From positions 62,001-126,000 of the forward strand of contig CADACQ010000003.1 of assembly GCA_902786465.1 (NCBI GenBank): a stretch of 64,000 bases of DNA. Direction: 5' to 3'. Shown piece by piece: positions 52,597 to 61,321 of the stretch. A program made the translations under genes and the position numbers. Every line of letters begins with the position of its first letter. The stretch's first letter is position 1. Below the pieces are notes generated by a model. That model searched no databases. It saw only the letters and a list, made by a program, of their open reading frames with translations, and was not told where the DNA came from. The DNA is from an uncultured Eubacteriales bacterium (GTDB lineage Bacteria; Bacillota; Clostridia; Christensenellales; CAG-138).

Positions 52597-52626
52597 GGTC
52601 GTTCCTTTTCCTTTTGGGATGGTGCC

Positions 52627-52655
52627 ATTGTATCATCTTGTGGGGGCTCTGTCTG
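52627..52655 (-). promoter_or_regulatory. Possible promoter of the amidase-like gene
   Basis: On the minus strand TACAAT (52627-52632) has CAGACA 17 bp upstream (52650-52655). The -10 box is good; the -35 is weak. Confidence 0.45.
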
Positions 52656-52742
52656 TCGAAATGCAAAAGGTTAACAAAAAAGATAAAATAAAAACGAGTT
52701 TGCGGGGACAAGGCGGGCAAAATGTGGTATAGTTTTCCTGAT

Positions 52743-53240
52743 ATGGAAGACATGCCGTCCAACTGCACATCCCTTCGGTCCGTGTGTTTCACCGGCCACA
52801 GGGAGCTGCCGCCCGTCCGATCCGCCGAATACCGCCAGCTGGTGGCGGGGACGGAAGCGGCTGTTCGTCGTGCCATAGCGCAGGGGGCGCGGCGGTTCTG
52901 CTGCGGCGGGGCCGAGGGCTTCGACCTGTTGGCGGGGAAGCTGGTGCTGCTGGAGCAGAAACGGCACCTCGATATCCAGCTGGTGCTGCTGCTCCCCTAC
53001 ACGGGCTTTGGGGAATCCTTCGCCGCCGGGGACAGGGCTGAGCTTCTGCGGCAAAAGAAGGCGGCCGAGGAGGTGCTGTACCTCTCCAACCACTACTTCT
53101 CCGGGTGCATGGCCCTCCGAAACCGGCAGCTGGTGGAGAACGCGGACCTGTGCATCGCCTACCTCAAGCGCGCCCCCAGCGGCACCGCCCAGACCGTGGG
53201 GTTTGCCAAGGAGAAGGGGATCGAAATCGTCTACGTATAA
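52743..53240 (+). CDS. YpsA-like SLOG-family protein (DUF1273)
   Basis: A protein of about 165 residues with VCFTGHRELPP at the N-terminus and FCCGGAEGFDLLAG, the nucleotide-binding GG loop of the YpsA/DprA-like SLOG fold. NRQLVENADLCIAYL and GTAQTVGFAKEKGI complete the site. The role of YpsA-type proteins is not settled; nucleotide or NAD-like ligand sensing and links to cell division are proposed. The start is uncertain: 52722, 52743 and 52752 are possible, and a TGGTATAGT extended -10 box at 52729-52737 argues for one of the later two. Confidence 0.8.
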   Translation: MEDMPSNCTSLRSVCFTGHRELPPVRSAEYRQLVAGTEAAVRRAIAQGARRFCCGGAEGFDLLAGKLVLLEQKRHLDIQLVLLLPYTGFGESFAAGDRAELLRQKKAAEEVLYLSNHYFSGCMALRNRQLVENADLCIAYLKRAPSGTAQTVGFAKEKGIEIVYV

Positions 53241-53242
53241 AA

Positions 53243-53262
53243 AAGACCGGCGGACCGGTCTT
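53243..53262 (+). terminator. Terminator of the SLOG gene
   Basis: AAGACCGG and CCGGTCTT pair around CGGA, followed by TTTTATT; it starts 3 bp after the stop. Confidence 0.9.
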
Positions 53263-53279
53263 TTTTATTATCTACACAA

Positions 53280-53546
53280 GCGCGGTGTAGCCGCGCTCAC
53301 GCAATCTGCGAAGGAAGAACATGCGGCTTCTGATCCGTCAAATCCAGCGACATGCGCGGTGGATTTGACACTCTGCAGCTCTGGTCGCAATCATAGATTG
53401 CTCCCCGCTCCGCTACAAACGTGCCACAGGCACGTTTGTTTAACGCATCGCGTGCCCGGTGGGCCCAAAGGGCCATAGGCAAGAGCTGGAAGCGGAGCGA
53501 AGGCGGAGCCTCAGTTTGGTGAATCCATACGGATTCGCCAAACTGA
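53280..53546. repeat. Multi-hairpin element between convergent genes
   Basis: At least seven stems are packed in 267 bp: GCGCGG/CCGCGC (53280-53296), GTCAAATCC/GGATTTGAC (53337-53369), CAATC/GATTG (53388-53400), an 11-bp stem ACAAACGTGCC/GGCACGTTTGT (53415-53439), ACGC/GCGT (53443-53453), GGCCC/GGGCC (53462-53474), and TCAGTTTGGTGAATCC with its near complement (53511-53546). An outer stem CGCTCCGCT/AGCGGAGCG (53406-53414 and 53491-53499) encloses three of them. No gene is supported. It may be a folded RNA or an interspersed repeat; the last hairpin probably also ends the minus-strand gene whose stop codon it touches. Confidence 0.65.
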
Positions 53547-53547
53547 A

Positions 53548-54549
53548 TCATTTTTTCGGTGCGGGGGGTGGCGTGGCATTGACGAACTCCACCTCCAAGG
53601 GCACGTCCTCGATGGTCCAGTTGTCCGTGTAGGGCGCTGACCCCGGTGCAAGGCCGGTGACCACCTTGGGCGGCTCGGCCAGCTTCAGCTGCTCCCGGAT
53701 GGCCTTGGTCTCCATATCGCTCTTGCTGCCCTGGCGGATCTCCACCTCCGTGCCGTAGGCGCAGTTATAAAAGATCCAGCGGGCGTCGGGCACGGGCAGG
53801 CGGATGCAGCCGTGGCTGTCCTGCGAGCCCAGCTTCAGATACTTGTCTATGTACACGCTGTTCAGGTCCTTCTGTCCGTTCCGGGCGCCCCGATGGTAGA
53901 CCACGGAATGGAAGTAGGTCCGGGACACGATCAGCGTCCAGTACTGGGCCGAAAAGTCGCCGCTGGCAAAGGTGCCGAAGCGGAGGCGGCACTCCTTCAG
54001 GGGGAAGGTGCCGATCTTGGTGAGACCGTTCTTGGCGCTGCCGGTGGAGCAGAGCATGTACCGGACGGGCACGGTGTACTCGCCGTTGGCGTCCTTCTTG
54101 AAGGCCATGACTACCTGCCAGGTCACGTCCACGATGAGCTTATAGGTGTCCGGGGCCGGATAGCCCTTGGGCATGATGGGATCGACGCCCTCCGTCTCAT
54201 AGTAGCTGTCCTCCAGCCCCCCCACCAGCTCCTCGAAGGTCATGTTCACCGTGGGCGCATAGTAGGAGAAGGGGATGGGCGAGGCCGTGGGCGTGGGCGT
54301 GGGCAGGGGCGTGGCGGTGGGCGTAGGGCTGGGCTGGGGCGTCAGCGTGGGCGCGGGGGTGTTGGCCGCCACCACCAGGGTCTGCCGCTGGGGCTCTTCC
54401 GTAGGCGCAGCTGTCAGCGGGGCCTGGGTGGGCCCCGCCGTGGGGATGCTTTCCGATTGTATGGCCTGGGCCGTTTCCTTGGGTCCGCAGGCCCCCATGA
54501 GGAGGCACAGAGCAGCCAGCAGGACGGCGCAGGAGCGTTTCAGGTTCAC
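53548..54549 (-). CDS. LD-transpeptidase (YkuD) lipoprotein
   Basis: A protein of 333 residues starting with GTG at 54549, after AAAGGAAGTCAAAC; a longer frame to 54615 has no RBS. The lipoprotein signal ends in the lipobox MGAC. A Thr/Pro-rich linker (about 65-95) follows, then the YkuD domain (about 145-285) with the catalytic SHGCIRL (Cys248, His246). It crosslinks peptidoglycan peptides or attaches proteins to them outside the cell. The final 50 residues are unassigned. Confidence 0.9.
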   Translation of the reverse strand: MNLKRSCAVLLAALCLLMGACGPKETAQAIQSESIPTAGPTQAPLTAAPTEEPQRQTLVVAANTPAPTLTPQPSPTPTATPLPTPTPTASPIPFSYYAPTVNMTFEELVGGLEDSYYETEGVDPIMPKGYPAPDTYKLIVDVTWQVVMAFKKDANGEYTVPVRYMLCSTGSAKNGLTKIGTFPLKECRLRFGTFASGDFSAQYWTLIVSRTYFHSVVYHRGARNGQKDLNSVYIDKYLKLGSQDSHGCIRLPVPDARWIFYNCAYGTEVEIRQGSKSDMETKAIREQLKLAEPPKVVTGLAPGSAPYTDNWTIEDVPLEVEFVNATPPPAPKK

Positions 54550-54581
54550 CGTTTGACTTCCTTTGGTTAAAAATCGTGGGT

Positions 54582-54610
54582 ATTGTACCACGGCAGAACG
54601 GCCCCCACAA
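54582..54610 (-). promoter_or_regulatory. Promoter of the LD-transpeptidase
   Basis: On the minus strand TTGTGG (54605-54610) and TACAAT (54582-54587) are 17 bp apart, with TGG just before the -10 as an extended element. Confidence 0.6.
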
Positions 54611-54648
54611 GCCAAATCCTGTCAAATTCCTGCAAAATATCTATGAAC

Positions 54649-54903
54649 TCAGGCGATTTCGGCCTTCGCCGCCTCGACAGCTTTCGTCAGCTGGTCGGCG
54701 CAGGAGGTGAAGTTGGGGCCGCAGGTGTTGCCCTTGAGCAGGGCGATGACCTGATCCGCGTCCATACCCTCCACCAGCTTGCCGATGGCCTTCAGGTTGC
54801 CGTTGCAGCCGCCGGTGAAGACCACGTTGTGGAGCTTGCCCTCCTCCAGGTCGAAGTTGATCTCGCTGGAACAGACATTCTTGGTTTTGTAACGATAGTG
54901 CAT
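54649..54903 (-). CDS. TSCPD-domain protein (TIGR03905-like)
   Basis: An 84-residue protein with VCSSEINFDLEEGKLHNVVF, GGCNGNLKAIGKLVEGM and the TSCADQL motif near the end. This matches the small TSCPD proteins found in Firmicutes and related to the zinc end of class-II ribonucleotide reductases. Its function is unknown. AGAAAGGAAATAAACCT precedes the start, 4 bp after the acyltransferase stop. Confidence 0.88.
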   Translation of the reverse strand: MHYRYKTKNVCSSEINFDLEEGKLHNVVFTGGCNGNLKAIGKLVEGMDADQVIALLKGNTCGPNFTSCADQLTKAVEAAKAEIA

Positions 54904-54907
54904 AGGT

Positions 54908-56138
54908 TTATTTCCTTTCTGTTGATTCTGATATGATATCGGCTTGCGCCGGAGTCGGCTTCTCCTTCCGCCCCCAGCTCATGATCCACCGGTGCCAGGG
55001 CTTCTCCCAGAAATAGGTGAGCACCGTCGCCAGCAGAAGCGACAGGCCCAGGGCCTCCACCGTCAGGAAGATCTGCATCTTGGTCCCCGCCGCGGCCACG
55101 TCCGCCCCGCTTTGGAAGCCCAAACTCATGCGCAAGAGCACGATCAGCCGCTGGTGATAGAGGTACAGGTTATAGGAGATGGCCCCCAGGAATCGGGCTA
55201 CCGGGTTGGAGAACAGCCATCGGAGGGGCTTTAGGGACAGGGCCGCGCTGAGGAGGAACAGGGTGAAGCACAGGGACAGGCCGATCCGGTTTTCCAGCTG
55301 CCAGATCTGCTTGTCCTCCCGATACATCTGGGCGGACACGATCTCGTTGCGGATGAGCACCGCGCCCACGATGGCCAGAGCCGTGAAGAATACCCCCCAC
55401 AGCCGCTTATAGGGGACCTTCACGCAGTACAGCGTGAAGAGGTAGGCGGCCAGCATACCGTTGGCGAACACGGGCAGGAAGGTGGGCAGCTGGTTCACCT
55501 GCATGTTGATGGGCTGCTGCTTCAGGGCGTACTGGTAGATGAACAGGGCCCCGAAGCCCGTCAGCGTCCCCCAAAAGAGCAGGGGGCTCTTGCGGAACAG
55601 CTTTACGAGCAGGGGGAACAGCACGTAGAACTGCACCTCCAGCCCCACGGTCCACAGCACCCCGTTGATGGGGGCGTAGACGTAGGTGTCCGCCCGGAAC
55701 ATGTGGGTGAATGGGTGAAAGTCAGGTGGGAAATGAGGTCCCGGACGGCATAGGAGACCGTGGGGTAGTGGTTCCAATAGATCTGGAATCCAAAGGAAAT
55801 GAGGACCGCCAGCAGGTAGCTGGGGTAGATCCGTGCAAAGCGCTTCTTGTAGAAGGTGCAGGCGTCGTCCACTCCCTCGCCGAGAAGCATGGACCGGGCG
55901 ATGGGCAGCGTCAAACAGAAAGCGGACAGGAGCACCATCATGTCCACGAAGATGTAGCCCACCCAGCGGATATGGCTGGGGGTCAGGTTGGTGATGCCCA
56001 AAAAGCTCAGCCAGGGCGTGACCACAGCACCATGAGCACGGTGAGGCCGCGGATGCCGTCCACTACGTCCACGTGGCGGTAGTCCAGATCCATATCCAGG
56101 CTGAACCGGCTATGCTGTTTGCCCTGTTCCTGCTCCAT
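54908..56138 (-). pseudogene. Membrane acyltransferase (Acyltransferase_3), two frame breaks
   Basis: The gene starts at the ATG at 56136-56138 (AAGGAG upstream; MEQEQGKQHSRF, then DVVDGIRGLTVLMVLW) and runs to 54908. First break: near 56020, after VLW, the frame changes to VTPWLSFLGITNL; the usual His-containing segment after LW is missing, so a small deletion is likely. Second break: TGGGTGAA is doubled (55704-55711 and 55712-55719), an 8-bp tandem duplication after SHLTFTH. Removing it joins THMFRADTYVYAPINGVLWTVGLE. About ten membrane helices are present overall. OafA-like enzymes acylate surface sugars. Confidence 0.82.
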
Positions 56139-56199
56139 GTCGCTCCTTTCCCGCACATATTCCCTTAGTATACCCCATTATAGCAATATCCGCCGGGGA

Positions 56200-56243
56200 T
56201 TGCAAGAAGGGCCGGGAGCGTGTATACTGTTGCTGTAGCAACA
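56200..56243 (+). promoter_or_regulatory. Promoter with self-operator-like palindrome, Crp/Fnr gene
   Basis: TTGCAA (56200-56205) and TATACT (56223-56228) are 17 bp apart. TGTTGCTGTAGCAACA (56228-56243), a perfect 7-bp inverted repeat, covers the expected transcript start, just before the RBS AAGGAG. A block by the gene's own product is likely. Confidence 0.65.
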
Positions 56244-56259
56244 AAAAAAGGAGCCGCCT

Positions 56260-56946
56260 ATGGACACCATCTCCCTCTCCCCCGCCCTGTTGTCAGCGTC
56301 GCTGTTCGCCGGATTGGACCCCAACGACGTGGCCGGGTTTTTGAAAAGCGCCTGGTGCAAATTGGACAGCTTCCCCCGGGGGGCCATGCTGCTCTCCCAG
56401 GGGGATCGGGTCACCGCCGCGGGGGTGCTCCTGTCCGGCAAGATCAAGGCCTATCGGCTGAACCGGCAGGGGGAGGAAAACCTGCAGAGCGTGCTTAGCC
56501 CCGGCAGCATGTTCGGGGACATGCTCATGGCCACGGACAACGGCAAGAGCCCCGTCACCGTGGAGGCCCTGGAGGACGCCCGAGTGCTGTTCGTGCCCTT
56601 CGAGAGCATCATGGAGGCCACCGGCGACTTCGGCAACCGGCTTCGGATCAACCTGCTCCACGAGCTCTCCGCCCGCTACTGGGCGTTGAACCGGAAGGTC
56701 CGGTACCTCTCCGAGCGCTCCCTTAGGGGCCGGATCGCCCTGTTCCTCCTGGACGCGGCCCGGGATCAGGGCGGCCCCACCTTCACCCTCAACATGACCC
56801 GGGAATCCATGGCGTCCCTCTTGGGCGTGAACCGCAGCGCCCTCTCCCGGGAGCTTTCCCGCATGGAAAAAGACGGCCTGCTGGCCGTCTATCGGGGCTC
56901 CTTCCGACTCTTGGACCGGGAGGGGCTGGAAAGCTGCATCGGTTAA
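56260..56946 (+). CDS. Crp/Fnr-family transcriptional regulator
   Basis: A 228-residue regulator: cyclic-nucleotide-binding-like beta-roll (about 20-130; GSMFGDMLM, SPVTVEALEDARVLFV) and a C-terminal winged HTH (TRESMASLLGVNRSALSREL). It has no N-terminal Cys cluster of Fnr and no clear Arg/Thr phosphate cassette for cAMP. So the signal is unknown; the nearest type is the clostridial Crp/Fnr group. AAAGGAGCCGCCT precedes the start. The end overlaps the convergent DUF4173 gene by 4 bp. Confidence 0.9.
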   Translation: MDTISLSPALLSASLFAGLDPNDVAGFLKSAWCKLDSFPRGAMLLSQGDRVTAAGVLLSGKIKAYRLNRQGEENLQSVLSPGSMFGDMLMATDNGKSPVTVEALEDARVLFVPFESIMEATGDFGNRLRINLLHELSARYWALNRKVRYLSERSLRGRIALFLLDAARDQGGPTFTLNMTRESMASLLGVNRSALSRELSRMEKDGLLAVYRGSFRLLDREGLESCIG

Positions 56947-58802
56947 TCCGTGCGTACGATCTTATAGTCCTTTTCATCGCTGCCGGTGAGAGTGACGTAC
57001 GCCTCCTCGCCGAAGACGCATTCCAGGGAGTTAGTCCAGCGCATTCTGTTCCCGTCCAATACGCATAGCCGAAAGCTTACCCCCATCTCCGTCTCCTCAT
57101 ACCGCCAGGGTCCTGCGGAGCCTTGCTCCAGCTCAAAGAACGTCTCCTGTCCCCGGGCAAAGGGGGTGTTATCGGCGTTCATGCAGCTCCCCGCGTCGTG
57201 TTCGATGCGGTCGCCCCCATAATAGTACTGGCAGCTCAGGGCAGAAAACTCATCCTCCGTCTCGATCCGCACGTGGACTACGGCCGCTTCATGCCAATAG
57301 GGCTCACAGACGGATCTTGCCTTCAGGCCGGGAACGCCGTGGCAGAGGGCGTTGAACGCGGACCGTTTCCCGTGACGACTCAGAAAGTTCCTGGCCGCCT
57401 GCCCATATTTTGTATCCCCCACCAGCCGGGCGGCGGCGGGGGCGGCGGAGTCCCCCAGGTCCCAGAAGACGCCGGTATCCACCGACTCGAGGCTGCCTTG
57501 CTCATAGGCCCGGACATTGTAGTTCGCGATAAGGGCGTTGGTGTCGACCAGGCACAGGAGGCCGAACATACATACGAACAGGCCGCACAGGGCCCGGGTG
57601 ATGTTCAGCTTCTTCCAATAGGCGCTAACGAGGGCCAGCAGGAAAGCGATCACCAGCAGGATCATGCCCCAGCTCGCGTACACCCGGTTGGGGGTCAGGC
57701 CGTAGGTCCGGATGTACAGGATCATCTTGGAGCAGGCCGTGGCCGCCAGAATGAGGCTGCAGAGGCACAGCACCGTCAGCAGGGCCTTGCGGACGCCCTC
57801 CCCCTGATCCTTCTTGGTGAACAGGCTGACAAAAAGATACAGCATCCCATTGATGGCGCAGACGGCGCAGAGCTGAAAGAAGCCCTCCCGAGCGTAGTCG
57901 GCGTAGGTGTAGCCCTTGGGCAGCACGCCGGTGAAGGCGGAGGTGTACAGGGGCCACTGGCTGAAGAAGAACAGGCCGTAGACCGCCAGCAGGGGGATCA
58001 GCATGGCGGCGCCGACGATCAGAGGCAGGAACCGGCGGCGGATGCGGAAGGCTGCCACGCTCTCCCGGTCCAGCACCCGGCTCATGCGATGTTCCCGGCT
58101 GCCGAAGAGGCAGCTCATGAGGAAGGCGGCCATGGCCACGGCCAGCAGGAGATACAGGAGGCGCTTACAGATCTCCTCCGGCAGGCTCTCGGAGAAGATG
58201 TCGTCGAGGAGCTTGGAGAAGGCTGCGTCGTACTGCAGCAGGTTCACCACGATCAGCAGGGGGATGAGCGCCAGCCCCAGCCCCAGCAGGAGCAGCAGAG
58301 CCGTCTTGAGCCAGTTCCGCCTGCCGCCCGAAAAGGCGGCGGTGAAGAAGGCGCTCAGCTTCGAGAAAGGCATGAGGATATCCGCCTTGAAGGCTTCGGG
58401 GACGAACATGTCCCCCAGCCGCTCCTCGGCGGAGTTGCCCCCGGCGCAGTAGACCCCGTAGCCCCACAGGAGCACCGCGAACCACCGGGCGAAGAAACGG
58501 ACCGGGCCGTTGTCGGTCAAGAGGTGTGCGAGGAGGAACAGGAGCCCCACCGCCCAGGCGCCCCAGGCCCGCCGGCCCGCCCGGCCCTGGAAATGCCACA
58601 GGGTCAGGCCGTAGAGGACGATGCCGTAGACAAGGCCCAGCAGAGGGTGTTCGGAGATTTGGAACCGGCACACCAGGTAACCGAGGATCAGCAGTCCGAA
58701 GGCCAGCACCCGGTCCCGGACCGGCACGGGGGGCTTTTGGGGTATGGGAGGCTCCGGCGCGGCCGTTTGCTGCACCGTCAGGTTCGTATTCAATTCTTCC
58801 AT
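56943..58802 (-). CDS. DUF4173 membrane protein
   Basis: A 619-residue protein with about 12-13 hydrophobic segments, then a C-terminal soluble part from about residue 430. The helices YAREGFFQLCAVCAINGML and LVDTNALIANYNVRAY are typical of DUF4173/DUF4153 proteins. The function is unknown; these genes often follow DUF2975 and YozG-like HTH genes, as here. AGAGGAAACCTGAC precedes the start. The gene begins 1 bp after the XRE gene, so it is translated from the same message. Confidence 0.8.
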   Translation of the reverse strand: MEELNTNLTVQQTAAPEPPIPQKPPVPVRDRVLAFGLLILGYLVCRFQISEHPLLGLVYGIVLYGLTLWHFQGRAGRRAWGAWAVGLLFLLAHLLTDNGPVRFFARWFAVLLWGYGVYCAGGNSAEERLGDMFVPEAFKADILMPFSKLSAFFTAAFSGGRRNWLKTALLLLLGLGLALIPLLIVVNLLQYDAAFSKLLDDIFSESLPEEICKRLLYLLLAVAMAAFLMSCLFGSREHRMSRVLDRESVAAFRIRRRFLPLIVGAAMLIPLLAVYGLFFFSQWPLYTSAFTGVLPKGYTYADYAREGFFQLCAVCAINGMLYLFVSLFTKKDQGEGVRKALLTVLCLCSLILAATACSKMILYIRTYGLTPNRVYASWGMILLVIAFLLALVSAYWKKLNITRALCGLFVCMFGLLCLVDTNALIANYNVRAYEQGSLESVDTGVFWDLGDSAAPAAARLVGDTKYGQAARNFLSRHGKRSAFNALCHGVPGLKARSVCEPYWHEAAVVHVRIETEDEFSALSCQYYYGGDRIEHDAGSCMNADNTPFARGQETFFELEQGSAGPWRYEETEMGVSFRLCVLDGNRMRWTNSLECVFGEEAYVTLTGSDEKDYKIVRTD

Positions 58803-58803
58803 G

Positions 58804-59010
58804 TCAGGTTTCCTCTCTGTATTCGAGAATGTCGCCGGGGGTGCAGTTAAGCTCCCGGCAGATGGCGTCCAGGGTGGAGAAGCGGACGGCCTTGGCTTTG
58901 TTGTTCTTCAGGATAGACAGGTTGGCGATGGTGATGCCCACCCGGTCGGAGAGCTCGTTGAGGCTCATGCGGCGCTTGGCCATCATCACGTCCAGATTCA
59001 CTTCGATCAT
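58804..59010 (-). CDS. Small XRE-family HTH regulator (YozG-like)
   Basis: A 68-residue protein that is almost only an HTH (MSLNELSDRVGITIANLSIL). Its length and ending (CRELNCTPGDILEYREE) match YozG-like regulators. It sits between DUF2975 and DUF4173 genes, and probably regulates this three-gene operon. The RBS is GGGGAGGGGAGCGCC. Confidence 0.9.
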   Translation of the reverse strand: MIEVNLDVMMAKRRMSLNELSDRVGITIANLSILKNNKAKAVRFSTLDAICRELNCTPGDILEYREET

Positions 59011-59025
59011 GGCGCTCCCCTCCCT

Positions 59026-59481
59026 TCAGATGGTGAAGTCGTTCTCGGCCTTCAGGGCCACAGCTTCCTCGATCACGTTCTTGACCACCCGCAGCACCAG
59101 GCCCAGGAAGCCCGCCACGAAGGCTGCCGCGTAATGAGCCGGGAAAAAGACCCTGGCGGTGATGAGGCACAGCGCCGCCTCGATGAAGCAGCACCAGGAG
59201 ATGGTCCGAAGGCAAGAGACCGCTTTGTCCGTGAACACCAGGTGATTGCGGACCAGCAGCAACAGCTTCACCAGGAAGCCGTTGGCCACCCCCACGGGGA
59301 TGAGCAGCAGGAAGTAGCGCAGAGCCATCCATTTGCGGGCGGTACCCTCGCCGAACAGGAACGTGTCGCCACGGACCACCAGGACCGTCAGCATCACGGC
59401 TATGGCGATGAGGCCGAGAAATCCTATCCCGCAGCAGACGAGGGACAGGGTCACGGAGGCGTTTTTGCTGATCTTGGGCAT
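59026..59481 (-). CDS. DUF2975 membrane protein
   Basis: A 151-residue protein with four hydrophobic helices, of the DUF2975 family that accompanies YozG-like regulators. The open frame extends to 59787, but the ATG at 59481 follows AAGGAGCGATCCAAAC and begins MPKISKNASV. It is the first gene of the small operon. The function is unknown; it may sense the membrane and control the adjacent HTH. Confidence 0.82.
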   Translation of the reverse strand: MPKISKNASVTLSLVCCGIGFLGLIAIAVMLTVLVVRGDTFLFGEGTARKWMALRYFLLLIPVGVANGFLVKLLLLVRNHLVFTDKAVSCLRTISWCCFIEAALCLITARVFFPAHYAAAFVAGFLGLVLRVVKNVIEEAVALKAENDFTI

Positions 59482-59515
59482 GTTTGGATCGCTCCTTTTT
59501 TCTTTCGTTGGTCTT

Positions 59516-59544
59516 ACCATACCACCGTTTGCATCGTTTGTCAA
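59516..59544 (-). promoter_or_regulatory. Promoter of the DUF2975 operon
   Basis: On the minus strand TTGACA (59539-59544) and TATGGT (59516-59521) are 17 bp apart. Confidence 0.65.
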
Positions 59545-59662
59545 TCTATTTTTGTTGTTATTCGATAATTCTTTTCCGTTTATCGTGAGAAAACTTTTCT
59601 CTTGTGTTTGCGGGGAAAGGATGATATCATATATAAAATTTCGTCGTGGAAGAGAGAAACCT

Positions 59663-61300
59663 ATGGAACTCATTACGGAAGCCCTGGAAAAGAACGCCAA
59701 ATTCTTTCCCAACGAGGTGGCCCTGGTGGAGATCAACCCCGCCGCCCGCCCCGCCGCAGAGATGACCTGGCGGGAGTATACCCTCATCGAGCCCGGCGCC
59801 GAGGGCCGCTATCGCCGGGACATGACCTGGCGGGAGTTCGATACCAAGGCGAACCGGTTCGCCAACCTCCTCCTGACCCGAAACGTGAAGAAGGGCGACA
59901 AGGTGGGGATCCTCCTCATGAACGGCCTCGAATGGCTGCCCATCTACTTCGGCATATTGAAGACCGGGGCCCTGGCCGTACCCATGAACTACCGGTACAC
60001 CGACGAGGAGATCGCCTACTGTGCGGACCTCGCTGAAGTCACCGTGCTGGTGTTCGGGCCGGAGTTCACGGAGCGGGTGGCCTCCGCCCTCCCCCGGCTC
60101 CCCCGGGTGAAGACCCTGTTCTACGCGGGCGAGGACGTGCCCGCCTTCGCCGACAGCTACGACAGGCTGGTGGAGTTCTGTTCCAGCCGGGCCCCCGCCG
60201 TGGAGCTCACGGAGGACGACGACGCGGCCATCTACTTCTCCTCCGGCACCACGGGCTTCCCCAAGGCCATCCTCCACGCCCACCGGGCGCTGATGCACGC
60301 CGCAATTTGCGAGCAGAAGCACCATCAGCAGACCCACTCCGACGTGTTCCTCTGCATCCCGCCCCTTTACCATACCGGCGCCAAGATGCACTGGTTCGGG
60401 AGCCTCCTCTCCGGCAGTCGGGCGGTGCTCCTTCGGGGCGTGCGGCCCGACTGGGTGCTCCAGACCGTCAGCGAAGAGAAGTGCACCATCGTATGGCTGT
60501 TGGTGCCCTGGGTCCAGGATATCCTGGACGCTCTCGATTCCGGCGCCCTGAAGCTCAGCGACTACGAGCTCAGCCAGTGGCGGCTCATGCACATCGGCGC
60601 CCAGCCCGTGCCCCCCTCCCTGGTGCGGCGGTGGCTGAAGGTGTTCCCCAAGCATCAGTACGACGTGAACTACGGGCTTTCCGAGTCCATCGGCCCGGGC
60701 TGCGTGCACCTTGGGATGGAGAACCTCCACAAGCTTGGGGCCATCGGCAAGGCCGGCTACGGCTGGCAGATCCGGGTGGTCGACGACAAGAACGAGGACA
60801 CCGCCCCCGACCAGGTGGGTGAGCTCCTGGTGAAGGGCCCGGGGGTCATGAAGTGCTACTACCGGAACCCCAAGGCCACCGAGGAATCGTTCCTGGGGGA
60901 TTGGCTTCGGACCGGGGATATGGCGAAGATGGACGCGGACGGGTTCGTGTACCTGGTGGACCGGAAGAAGGACGTGATCATCTCCGGCGGCGAGAACCTG
61001 TACCCGGTGCAGATCGAGGACTTTTTGCGGACCCACAACAAGATCAAGGACGTGGCGGTCATCGGCCTCCCCGACGAGCGGCTGGGCGAGATCGCGGCGG
61101 CCGTCATCGAAACGAAGGAGGGCGAAGCCCTCTCCGAGGCGGAGGTCAACGACTTCTGCCGGGCCCTGCCCCGGTATAAGCGGCCCCGGAAGCTGATCTT
61201 CGCCAAGGTGCCCCGGAACCCCACCGGCAAGATCGAAAAGCCCCTCCTCCGCGAGCGCTACGGCGCGACCCGGTTGGTGGAAGCACAGATGAAGGGTTAA
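59663..61300 (+). CDS. AMP-dependent acyl-CoA synthetase/ligase
   Basis: A 545-residue adenylate-forming enzyme. The P-loop-like SSGTTGFPKA is at 194-203. YGLSES, the LRTGDMAK hinge region, DRKKDVIISGGENLYP and the catalytic Lys in NPTGKIEK follow. It should activate a carboxylic acid with ATP and transfer it to CoA in the cytoplasm. A longer frame begins at 59333, but the ATG at 59663 is preceded by GAGAGAAACCT and starts the family-like MELITEALEKNA. Fatty, aromatic or bile-acid-like substrates are all possible; no pathway gene is adjacent. Confidence 0.9.
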   Translation: MELITEALEKNAKFFPNEVALVEINPAARPAAEMTWREYTLIEPGAEGRYRRDMTWREFDTKANRFANLLLTRNVKKGDKVGILLMNGLEWLPIYFGILKTGALAVPMNYRYTDEEIAYCADLAEVTVLVFGPEFTERVASALPRLPRVKTLFYAGEDVPAFADSYDRLVEFCSSRAPAVELTEDDDAAIYFSSGTTGFPKAILHAHRALMHAAICEQKHHQQTHSDVFLCIPPLYHTGAKMHWFGSLLSGSRAVLLRGVRPDWVLQTVSEEKCTIVWLLVPWVQDILDALDSGALKLSDYELSQWRLMHIGAQPVPPSLVRRWLKVFPKHQYDVNYGLSESIGPGCVHLGMENLHKLGAIGKAGYGWQIRVVDDKNEDTAPDQVGELLVKGPGVMKCYYRNPKATEESFLGDWLRTGDMAKMDADGFVYLVDRKKDVIISGGENLYPVQIEDFLRTHNKIKDVAVIGLPDERLGEIAAAVIETKEGEALSEAEVNDFCRALPRYKRPRKLIFAKVPRNPTGKIEKPLLRERYGATRLVEAQMKG

Positions 61301-61321
61301 GTTTGGTTGTTTGTTTTGCCG

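Noticed and set aside
57123-58850. 575-codon plus-strand frame opposite the DUF4173 gene
   Set aside because: Gln/Glu/His/Gly-rich antisense shadow of a clear membrane protein; no RBS or domain.
59762-59836. Doubled MTWRE motif in the acyl-CoA ligase as an internal duplication
   Set aside because: The frame is intact and a similar two-motif start seems usual in this ligase group, so it is not treated as a mutation.
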